Positions 54,855-64,000 of a stretch of DNA of 64,000 nt are shown one piece after another. Both the position numbers and the translations under genes were made by a program. Within the stretch, counting starts at the first letter, position 1. Each line of letters opens with the position of its first letter. Location: assembly GCA_028564925.1 (NCBI GenBank), contig CM053029.1:582679239-582743238 (forward strand), given 5' to 3'. Source of the DNA: Lithobates sylvaticus (lineage: Eukaryota > Chordata > Amphibia > Anura > Ranidae). The notes under the pieces are model-generated. The model worked only from the letters and a program-made list of their open reading frames with translations. It was not told where the DNA came from and did not search any database.

Positions 54855-55110
54855 GCTCTAAAGAGGAACTTCATTCCTCCCTGTATTTTTTTTACCCCTC
54901 TTACCTCTAAAGCTGTGTTCTGCACAAAAAAACATACATACATGCCCAGTGATCCAGTGTTTTTCTGTAAGGCTCATCACTCCGCCGTTTCTTCTATCGT
55001 CATTAGGGGGTCTCTGGCGGCCAGCCCCTTGATGAGGAACACGCTCTGCAGCAAGTCATTAAAAGGGCAGCTACAGAAACCCAGGAAGAGGCAAAGCTAA
55101 TCACTCTGTA
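54855..55110. repeat. dispersed repeat fragment
   Basis: gctctaaagaggaacttcat and 'ctctgcagcaagtcattaaa' follow the style of ranid TTAA-type MITEs; ends not resolved. Confidence 0.4.
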
Positions 55111-55589
55111 AAACTGCAAGTGCATTCGTTCTGTATGAATTATGACAAAATGTAATGTTAATAGGCTATTTTCTGTCCAGGTCGGATGTTGTTCATTTAT
55201 AAGAATAGCGTGAATCAGGAATATACTGCAATATGGCCACTAGATGGAGCTGATGATGATAGGGAATACATACTTATTTACTATGACTGTCAGCACCTGC
55301 AGTTTCGCAGGTCAAATAGCTCTGACATATTTTTATGAGTATACTTCTTATTGTCTGTGGGCCATTGAGGGAGTACCACATCATGTGAGGAAGTTCCTTC
55401 CAAGGTGCCCAACCTCAATTATTTATCAGTAGCAGATATACATTTGTTAATTCTCCTGGGTATACATTGTTGTGTAAATCACAAGACAGCCTGAGCAGAA
55501 ATACTCATAGTTATATATATATATATATATATTTTAACCATGTATTTAAGTTGTGTGAACCAGTACACTCCACTTTCTGTTAATCTGAT
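55111..55589. other. low-copy sequence with (AT)n at 55511-55534
   Basis: A 62-codon plus frame at 55244-55432 has no family features. The AT microsatellite is clear. Confidence 0.35.
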
Positions 55590-56103
55590 TAGTATAACAC
55601 ACATATTAAACAAAAGGCCAGAATCCAGCCCCCCAGGTCATTTTATGATGTGGCCCTTGCACCTCATCTCTTCACTGACCTTGTCTCAGAAGTAGGCAAG
55701 AAAGAGGAGGACAGAACCCCTCTACCAGATCTTGCACCTCTATGTACAGCCACAGAACCCCCTAGGACCTGCCTCCCCTGGTCTCAGCATTTAGCAGACT
55801 CCGGAAGCTGACTACAGCCCACCTCTGGTCCTCCTCCAGACCCTGCACTTTCTGTTTCCAAGCTCTGCCCTCTGTTTCTTCCTGGCAGCAGCACATGATA
55901 AGTGGGGGTGCACTGTGATGTAAGGGAGGTTGGAGAACTCTTAACTTTGGATGGTGCGGGAGATCTTGACATCTGATGTAAGGGGGAATGGGGTGCTCTG
56001 GACATCTAGTCTTACAGATACAACCGGCCCTTTGAGGGCAACCTTAATGCTTATGTGGCCCGCAATGAAATTGAGTTTGACACCCCTGGTATAACACTAT
56101 CCA
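55590..56103. repeat. dispersed repeat
   Basis: Ends with 'attgagtttgacacccctgg', read on the minus strand as ccaggggtgtcaaactcaat, a frequent terminus of a vertebrate repeat. Interior not classified. Confidence 0.45.
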
Positions 56104-56660
56104 GAGACCCCAGAAGGGATGTGCTTGCATTTTGGTCCAATCCCCAGAAGGGATGTGCTTGGGTTCGGTCCAATCCCCAGAAGGGATGTGCTTGGGTTCC
56201 GTCTAATTCCCAGAAAGGATGTGCTTGGGTTCGGTCCAATCCCCAGAAGGGATGTGCTTGGGTTCCATCTAATTCCCACAAAGGATGTACTTGGGTTTGG
56301 TCCAATCCCCAGAAGGGATGTGCTTGGGTTTGATCCAATACCCAGAAGGGATGTGCTTGGGTTCCATCTAATTCCCAGAAGGGATGTGCTTGGGTTCCGT
56401 CTAATTCCCAGAAGGGATGTGCTTGGGTTCCGTCTAATTCCCAGAAAGGATGTACTTGGGTTTGGTTCAATCCCCAGAAGGGATGTGCTTGGGTTCCGTC
56501 TAATTCCCAGAAAGGATGTACTTGGGTTCGGTCCAATCCCCAGAAGGGATGTGCTTGGGTTTGATCCAATACCCAGAAGGGATGTGCTTGGGTTCTGTCC
56601 AATTCCCAGAAAGGATGTACTTGGGTTCGGTCTAATCTCCGTATGGATGTGCTTTGGTTC
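56104..56660. repeat. 33-bp minisatellite, ~16-17 copies
   Basis: Units of 'cagaagggatgtgcttgggt' plus tcggtccaatccc. As 33 is divisible by three, both strands stay open (183-219 codons, 11-residue period such as QKGCAWVRSNP). Not a gene: no ATG context, and the flanks are repeat. Confidence 0.92.
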
Positions 56661-57959
56661 TGTCCAATACCAAAAGGAAGCTAAAAGTGCCAGTCCAATT
56701 ACCTGACGGTGGGGGATTCTTGTAACATCACTCACCCAAAATGGCCACATAACCATATTAAGTCAATGACATTAACCTAGTATCCTCCTCCAGCAGCTGA
56801 TTGGCTCAGATCTGACAGATTCCTTCTGGGTGCAACCAAACATGGGCTCGGACCTGAACCCAAGTAAAAACCAAAGCTACTTCCTAGTACCTGACCCCAT
56901 CACACACTTGCCTATGCACACCGAGGACCATGGTGTAGAAGCACATAGGAGCTAAAACTTAAATTTTGGCACATTTTGCCCATCGGAGTCCTGGAAACAC
57001 TGTAAATTGTTGCCTGCCTTGAAGAATTGCTCTCTAATAGTTTTAGGTCAGGGGTATGGGGAAATAAAAACAACATAAATAGAAATTTCATACCAACTTA
57101 ATTTGGTGTTTGAAGTAAATACAGGTTTTCTCTGGCAGAAAAATGCGTCCTTTTATTATAACACATCCTTGAGGGTGTAGAAGGTTGCTACACGAAACAA
57201 AATAACAGCGGATAACAAAATGGAGTTGCGCTGCATTTCAAAATAGTAAGATAAATGGAAAAGGAAGTGTGGCAAGGACAATGGGAAGAAATCAATTGTA
57301 TTTGTGCATAGTGGGAAATTTGATGAAGTAACAAAAAAAAAAAGATAATAAGCACAGATTACGAGGGGAGACTGGAAAAAGTGAGAACATGTTGTAAAAG
57401 ACTCCAGTGAGCCATTCACGACATCGGAAAAACACACTGGTTCACATAGGTGGGGAACAAATCTGGTGCTATTGTTATGTGGCATGTTATTCTATAAGTC
57501 CTTATAATAATAATTATAACTCATCTTAGGCCTTTGCTCATGGTTAGATTAAAGTTAGATAGTAAAGTTTTTTCTTAAAATGTAGATTGGCTCTTTGCAT
57601 GATTGCCTGCTGCTGAAAAGTTAGTAGACCACCTCCAGGTATCTCTTAAAGTTTTTTTTTAAATCATTACTCGAGTGTCTTTATTCAACCTTACCAACTA
57701 TGTACAATATGTAACTATATGTAATTATGCAACCTGCAGCCTTTATTAAAATAATACCAATGATACCACCATGAGGGTACTTGTTCAGGCACTGTTATGG
57801 GGTGATAGCTGTATAGCTGTGCTCCTGAATTGACACATTGTCACATGCACCTCTGGTGGAGACTATGGGTAAGGTTCAGGCTCAGGAATACCATGAATTC
57901 AAGGTGAATCCTGCAGGTTTGAGACTCGCAGTCCCTGTGAATTTCACCAGGTTGGATTC
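56661..57959. other. repeat edge and low-copy sequence
   Basis: 56661-56900 belongs to the 'gggatgagcttgg' repeat type. The rest to 57959 shows no recognised gene. A 109-codon minus frame at 57156-57485 is Ser/Phe-rich without a domain. Confidence 0.35.
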
Positions 57960-58760
57960 TCTGTACCTATGGATGAGCTTGAGTTTGGGTTGGGCTTGGT
58001 CTAAAACCCACGTTCAGCCGAACCCAGAAGGAATCTGTCAGGAGTAGGCCAAGCAATTGCGGCCAAGACGTTCCATGCCCTATAGCCATACGTACACAAC
58101 AGGGCAGGATACCCGTGATATCGTTGACCAAATATGGCTTCACAGCTATATTAGGTCAATAACATTGGCCTAATATGGCCGTGTAACGAGAATTGGAATT
58201 GAAGCACCACACCAATGCCAAGAGATCTAGATACAACTTTATTCCATTAAACATCAGGGATACCCCTGACTTTTAATGAAATAAAGTTTTATCTGTTCCT
58301 CTCAGCAGTGGTGTGGCGCTTCAATTTCAATTTTTGTTACATTAAACCAATGTACCATTAGCCAAAGAGACTGTGGAGATCTACTGGAGTGTAGAAGACG
58401 CTTGCCCAGGAACCAGATCATTTACACCAACAGCAATTCATTTAGATAACAATATCAGTAAAGATAACCCTATGGATCCAGCACTACAAGTCTTTCTACT
58501 TTCTTCAACGTTTATGGACATGTGGCCATAATAGGTCAATGACATTGGCCTAATATGGCCATGTATCCATAATAAGTCAATTATATCAAGAGAATCCTCA
58601 CCCTGTTTGTGAGCGTGGCTGCAAGGCGGGGATGCTGGCGACATCATTAACCTAATTTGACCACATTAGGTCAATGTCATGTAATATGGATTTGAGACCA
58701 TATTAGGTCAATGATGTCCCAAGCATCCCTGGCCCTTTGTGTACATACAGCTGCAAGGCG
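57960..58760. repeat. dispersed repeat with a fold-back insert
   Basis: Phrase 'gatgagcttgagtttgggtt' and repeated 'attaggtcaatgacattgg'. The insert 58187-58345 folds back (ttgaagcaccacacc against ggtgtggcgcttcaa, ttaaacatcaggg against ccctgacttttaa). Confidence 0.6.
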
Positions 58761-60866
58761 GAGAATGCCTCAGTTTAAATTAATTGGCCAAGAATTTACA
58801 GCTTCCTTCCTGGTTTGGCGGAACATGGGTTTGGATCAAAAGTAAATTTAACCCTATTTGTAACCATAAGGTGAACATAGGTCAGCTGGCATAGAAGGGC
58901 CAATAATGGAGGCTTTGTTAGTGCCAGTACCCTCACTATAAAAAAAATTGGGCATTGAGTAGCCATAGTGTCAGTGTAATAAAAAAACTATTCCAGGGAA
59001 AGGGTATGGAAAATTTACAAACTGCTTATGTAGAAATTAGAGTCAGTTAGGAAACTGTACTACAATTATGATTGCTAGCTCTTTGGACAATCAACTTCTA
59101 GAGAAATAAAATCAAGTGCAAGCGCAGTGTTTACTAATACCACCTCACATTGTATTACTCACATTAAGCCCACCCTCCTATCCCCATAGTAAAAAAAAAA
59201 GTTTGGCATACACCAGTTAGGCCTATTGTCCCTAATTAAAATTGCCCTGATTCTGGCAAGTTTTACACTGCTGCATCATATGAGGTCTCCTAATCAAATG
59301 ATAAAAATTGGCAAGTGGAAGGACAATTTTGCATTAGCAAGAACAGGGATATCCTGACCGAACTACTGGCCAGTTTTGCCTGTAGTTTGCCTGTAGTATG
59401 CCCCAGCCAATCCTCAGCCAAATGGGCTGGCAGGGGGAGGGCACCTCCTAAGTACTCAGAGTAAGGCCAACAGGAGCATGAGAGTTCGAGTGGAGGCTGG
59501 AGATGGAGTGCTGAGTAGGCTGTCAGGGGCCCTTGAGGGTAACCCCCTAGTCTGGGGAGGGATGACCTCTGGCCTGGGGCTTGGGTACTGGAGGGATCCT
59601 CTTACAACACATAGAGGCACGGGAGCAAGAGTGAGGACAACAGGAGCCAGCGAGCAAGTCCAGGAGGTCTCCAGGGAGAAGCCAGCCTACACATCATAGG
59701 GGCCCACAGTCCCTGCCTGTAATGGGCTTTTGCTTCAAAATCTGACTGAGATCCTTGTCAGATTTATCAAACAGTGTTTCAGCTGGGTCTGTGTTGTTTC
59801 TGCAAGACCCTGAAGAAGTTCTGCAAGTCCCTGAAGAAGTTTGTTCCAGTCAAGTGGGCATCCCATAATCATCTTATCCCCATCTAAGCTTATTAACCTC
59901 TAATAAAATACAAAAAAACAAAGTTCCTGTTTCCTGTCTCAAGTGAGCCTGCGGAAATTCGGTGTGCCTGGCTGTGCAGGGTGGGGGAGCCCTATTCACC
60001 AGCAGCTCCTACTGGGGATGCAATACACAAAAAAGGATAAAAAAAAGATTAAAACAGTATGGCAATTGTTTATACAACTGGTACTAAATATCATCCACTT
60101 AGGGTTTAGATTTACCTAAATTAGTCTATTATTCCAGTCAGTTCTTCCATAATCATTTGAAACTAGGTAACTCTACTGTAGATTATATAGAATGTGACTC
60201 AACGCGAATGTAAAAAAAAAAACTACGAGCTAAAATACTGATGCTACATGTTAAAAATACATCAGCTAACACTGACCATACATTCAGCACCGAATTGTCC
60301 AAAATGAACAAAAAAGTATTCCATGACCCAAAGTTATTTATCTACTCTTAATATCTAAAAGGCAGTACTGCAGGTATGACCTGTGGATGTTCCATCCCAC
60401 CAAATGCTTTTGACCTAAACACCTATATCCAGACACAAATATATATACTTTGTGTAATGCCTATGCAATCATTGGTATCTTGCTTGAATCTCTTGCTGTG
60501 TACAAGTACTTAAGGCTGACCACTGGGCTCGTAGAACACTGTTTATTTTAATAGCTGGGTTCCGAGTGACCATTTTTACCCACGGCATAGCTAAGAATAT
60601 AACTATTAATGGGAACTAAGCAGTGTTGGTAAATGTCTTATTGATTGTCCGTGTGTTTGCACTTAGTCATACCAAATGTTTCAACTTCCATTCAGGTTAA
60701 AAATTTGTTGTTTGCTAACTAATTTATAGTTAATAGAAAAATCAATGGACTTAAGAAAGAGTAGAGATAATGAAAAGGTTTACGTGAGACCTAATGAAAT
60801 TTTATATATCATTGTTCAGCAAACTTTACTTCTAGACACGGTTGGATTTCTGTATTCTGTAGTATA
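58761..60866. other. low-copy sequence
   Basis: 59400-59960 is GC-richer, with two copies of 'ctgcaagaccctgaagaagt'-like text at 59798-59850, possibly repeat-derived. No exon, RNA gene or element end that I can support in the rest. Confidence 0.3.
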
Positions 60867-61440
60867 GCCTTTCTCAACCATTTTACATCAGGGGAACCCT
60901 TAAAATAATTTTCAACTGTCAGGGAACCCTTGCTAAATTGAATTCATTGGAGGTCAGTGGGAAGAATGCCCCTTATATTGATGGTTAGTGGGAGCCGGGA
61001 GGAATGCCCCTTATATTGATGGTCAGTGGGAAGAATGCCCCTTATATTGATGGTCAGTGGGAAGAATGCCCCTTATATAGATGGTCAGTGGGAGGAATGC
61101 CCCTTATATTGATGGTTAGTGGGAGGAATGCCCCTTATATTGATGGTTAGTGGGAGCCGGGAGGAATGCCCCTTATATTAATGGTCAGTGGGATAAATGC
61201 CCCTTATATTGATGGTCAGTGGGAAGAATGCCCCTTATATTGATGGTCAGTGGGAGGAATGCCCCTTATATTGATGGTCAGTGGGAGGAATGCCCCTTAT
61301 ATTGATGGTTAGTGGGAGCCGGAAGGAATGCCCCTTATATTGATGGTCAGTGGGATGAATGCCCCTTATATTGATGGTCAGTGGGATAAATGCCCCTTAT
61401 ATTGATGGTCAGTGGGAAGAATGCCCTTTAAGACCATTGA
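60867..61440. repeat. interspersed repeat with 31-bp minisatellite
   Basis: Starts agcctttctcaaccattt. About 14 units of gaatgccccttatattgatg plus gtcagtgggaa. Same family as 8100-9180 and 20560-20838 with a different expanded unit. Confidence 0.85.
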
Positions 61441-61466
61441 CAATTGTGCAAATTTGAGGCAGAAAT

Positions 61467-61533
61467 ACGACCTAGGGGGGGGGGGAGGAGAGGGGCGGGG
61501 GGGGGGGTGGTGAAGACCGACGGGAGGCGGGGG
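61467..61533 (+). other. G-rich tract with strong G-quadruplex potential
   Basis: Runs of 11, 3-4 and 11-12 guanines separated by short A/C stretches, then further GGG runs. Directly after the minisatellite. Confidence 0.8.
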
Positions 61534-63023
61534 TGTAGTGGGTCCTTTTCCTTACAAACAATCTTTTCTGTAAAGGCCAAAAGAATGCCCTAATCCATGT
61601 GGATTTATTCTATGCGCACACTGGTCCCAGAAGGGTTAAATGTAGATTTCGATTTAAATTGCTTTTTAAGCAATTTTTAGACACTGCTGCTCCAAGAAAC
61701 CTTTTTAGTATAACATACACATATATAAACAAATATTCTATTTATACTGTGCAGAGTATTTGTACTTTTACTTGTAAATGTTTTTAATACGTTTTTATAC
61801 ACTTTATAACATTGTTCATGTGTTTTTATATATATATATATATATGCTCAATGTATTTTGATATGTATCCACGTACTGTAGAGATATACATATAGTTGAC
61901 GGTGTTATCTCTGTAAGGTGATATACACTGCATATGTATTGATGAGGCCTGTAGGGCATTTTCGGTATCCAGAACCGTATCCAACAGGCAGAGATGGGTA
62001 GAAAACAATTGTATAGAGGTGGGAAATATGGATATCCCACATACAGTTGGACATAACATCACATTGAGGAATACTCCGGATCATCAGGAGTGGACATACT
62101 CATCTATATATATATTTTTAACATTTTTTAATGGATTTTATTGAGCTATTTTCATTTTGATGTTATAGCATCGACATAGTTTGATATGTCCGTTTTTTGA
62201 GGGGCGGAAGTTATATCCCAAAATATAATAATAATTTTTTATAATTTTTTATATTTTTATCTCTTGCAAAAAATTTCTTTATATACTCGCCGCTGTATTA
62301 TAGATTTTGAAAAAATTTTTTTGTTTGAACATTTTCTATAATCCCAGAGCCACTGGGTAATGCGGATTGTTGATATCATACATTAATGTAGACAATAATG
62401 GATGGGGTTAAATTATTGCACATTAACACATACAGGGATTTTTAGTGTGGTTAATATATGTATATACATATATTTTTAGGTGTAATCATGATCTTGTATT
62501 AAAAGATTATTAAATGGATTCACAGACTGACAACCTAGTTTATGTTAACAAATATTATGTCAGATCTGGCATCCTCAACATATAAGGACACACAGGGTAA
62601 AACTGTTCTCCGTCTCAAGAGGTTACCTGAGGGCTACGTCATGACAATCTTCTAATTGTCAGTGACCATCTACATGGACCAAAATAACAACAAAATTACA
62701 TGACCCCTTAGGATATGTAGTTTTGGGGCCGCCCTGTATACCGCTACTCAGTGCCACTTATTAATGGCAATGGTTGTAGGTGCTCCACGAAATTTGATTC
62801 CATTTGACTAATTGGGCAGAGTGCTCTGTTAACCTGGTGTGTCTGTACAGACACATGAGACAATCCCGAATTATACAACACAATTAACATCACGTATAAG
62901 CGCATTCACCAGGTCCGCTCCATAGAGCGTATCAGGTGCAGGAAAATCCACAGGAAAATGGCCGCGCTTTGTTTACACACGCGGACCACGGCAAAATGGC
63001 CGCCACGCAACTTCCGGTTGTCA

Positions 63024-63031
63024 TATATAAA
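63024..63031 (+). promoter_or_regulatory. TATA box upstream of the ribozyme-like motif
   Basis: ATATATAAAAG about 30 bases before cctgaagaag, after a GC-rich stretch with two atggccgc repeats. Spacing would put the transcription start close to the hairpin. Confidence 0.45.
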
Positions 63032-63057
63032 AGACAACCTAAACGACCAATCAGCAT

Positions 63058-63099
63058 CCCCTGAAGAAGTCACGAGGTCACGTGACGTAATGCATAGGG
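63058..63099 (+). ncRNA. hammerhead-like hairpin motif, copy c
   Basis: CCC (63058-63060), CTGAAGA (63061-63067), extra A, GTCAC (63069-63073), loop, GTGAC (63082-63086), GTAA where GAAA is expected (63087-63090), palindrome ATGCAT (63090-63095), A, GGG (63097-63099). Stems I and II pair fully. The GAAA box has one change, so it is likely inactive. The stem III palindrome differs from the other copies by paired changes. Confidence 0.5.
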
Positions 63100-64000
63100 A
63101 CTGGTGAGGATACCGGAAGTGTTCTACACAGAGACCGCGTTCATATTCATCCAGCTGCTGTTTTAAATGTAAGCTTCTACTTTTTTTCTATTAAAAACGT
63201 ATTTTGATATACTTCACGATCGGGTCCCCTCTCTCCACTTTTTCTCATTCTTGATTGAATCTATCACCCACGGAGGGTGAGCATCAACACTGCTGTGGGG
63301 AAGCGGAGACTCCGATCTGGTACCGTTTTATCCTTAAATCTGAATGCACTGAGAACCACACGGAGATTGGGAGAGCTGGAGATTGCCATAGGAGTTCCTA
63401 TGAATGCTGTTTTTTGTTCTAAGAGAGGTGAGAGGCTAGAGAGCACTATTGTTGGATAGACCCTCACCACCCAGCACCCCCACGTGTGGAAAACAGAAAG
63501 AAAAAGCATTATTTATCTACATCATAGAGACTATTTTGGCTCCCTATAGGTGTTACTCATATCATACCATTTCTTCTTTGAACCATTTTATGGACTTATT
63601 GTTCACTGCTTGATTGATTTATGGTCTAAGCTCCACCCCTTCTATATGTTTTTTACGATTTAAGATCTGGTTTTCTTATCACTTGTTTTCATATCACTTG
63701 CCTTCACGGATATGTTTTTTAAGAGTGATTGTATATATTTTTAGAGTCTATCTAATATTTATTTATCTACTCATCACTGAATGCACTTTAAGGTTTTATT
63801 TACTGCACTTTACTAATAGTTGAGTCACGTTTCAGCGACCACTGTGTGTTTTTGATCACATTGTGATCATTTATCTATTCATTTATTTGTGGATGTAGTT
63901 ATTGAGCACTTTAACACTTGATGCACTTTAGCGCAAAAACACTACCTATTTATTCTTTGATTCACGGGTTAGCGTTGACTTGGGCAAAGGGTTAGCGTTG

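Larger units (their letters stand above)
61560..64000 (+). mobile_element. AT-rich element end, Penelope-like by inference
   Basis: A GC-rich promoter-like block (62940-63130) with a TATA box and ribozyme-like hairpin is followed by T-rich sequence with 'cacccacggagggtgagcat' and closes with short phrases such as 'tgcactttagcgc' and ggttagcgttg twice at the window edge. I recall this order from an abundant ranid repeat. No reverse transcriptase is seen. The element probably continues beyond the window. Confidence 0.4.

Noticed and set aside
57156-57485. 109-codon minus frame
   Set aside because: Low-complexity Ser/Phe content, no splice signals or domain.
1-64000. tRNA, rRNA or CRISPR features
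   Set aside because: No cloverleaf with a recognisable B-box, no rRNA core sequence and no spacer-repeat array; regular arrays here are minisatellites without unique spacers.

Overview
The window looks like a repeat-saturated stretch of a large vertebrate nuclear genome, most likely a true frog (Ranidae). The reasons are several intermingled DNA-transposon families with TTAA, TTA/TAA, TA and 8-bp target duplications, CR1/L2 LINE ends, long fold-back repeats and low gene density. The frog assignment rests on recognising repeat families from memory; no search was run. There is no bacterial-type gene organisation, no rRNA or tRNA gene and no CRISPR.

Host coding content is tiny. Three short minus-strand blocks (22912-22988, 9501-9578, 6561-6709) have acceptor and donor signals and compatible phases (1-1-1). 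They read as the 3' end of one split gene with a fibronectin-III-like stretch, ending at a TGA at 6561-6563. A fourth minus block (42771-42859) and a 29-nt plus-strand block (4056-4084) are weaker exon candidates. Everything between them would be intron or intergenic DNA packed with mobile elements.

Layout: 1-3036 dispersed repeats and a hAT-like element with a minisatellite and a nested fold-back MITE; 3037-4168 mostly unique; 4171-6430 a composite of Tc1-like remnants; 6433-9984 the two 3' exons plus repeats; 9985-13151 a nearly identical 1.6-kb tandem duplication; 13703-15872 a Tc1-like element split by a CR1 LINE that is itself split by a Harbinger-type MITE; 15955-17240 TTAA elements; 17275-22340 fold-back, mariner-like, LTR-like and hAT pieces; 22912-23850 an exon, a palindrome and an L1-like 3' end; 24128-27369 TTAA element and a hAT element with exact 8-bp target duplication; 28761-36157 nested MITEs, LINE end, Tc1 remnant and a fold-back element with 17-bp target duplication; 36795-41380 a pile of TTAA elements; 42205-48681 hAT, Harbinger, Tc1 and TTAA insertions; 50617-52247 an almost whole Tc1-like transposon; 53186-61440 minisatellites and low-copy DNA; 61560-64000 an AT-rich element with a TATA box and a ribozyme-like hairpin.

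The most unusual signal is a recurring RNA-like motif in at least five unrelated places (near 1324, 1876, 17981, 34161 and 63058). It has a CUGANGA-like box, one extra A, a hairpin, GAAA, and a six-base palindrome that differs between copies (ACGCGT, ACATGT, ATGCAT) while staying palindromic. This is close to the core of a type I hammerhead ribozyme with a minimal stem III. Hammerhead motifs are known from Penelope-like retroelements. The second theme is that many non-autonomous elements here carry their own internal minisatellites, which create long but spurious open frames.
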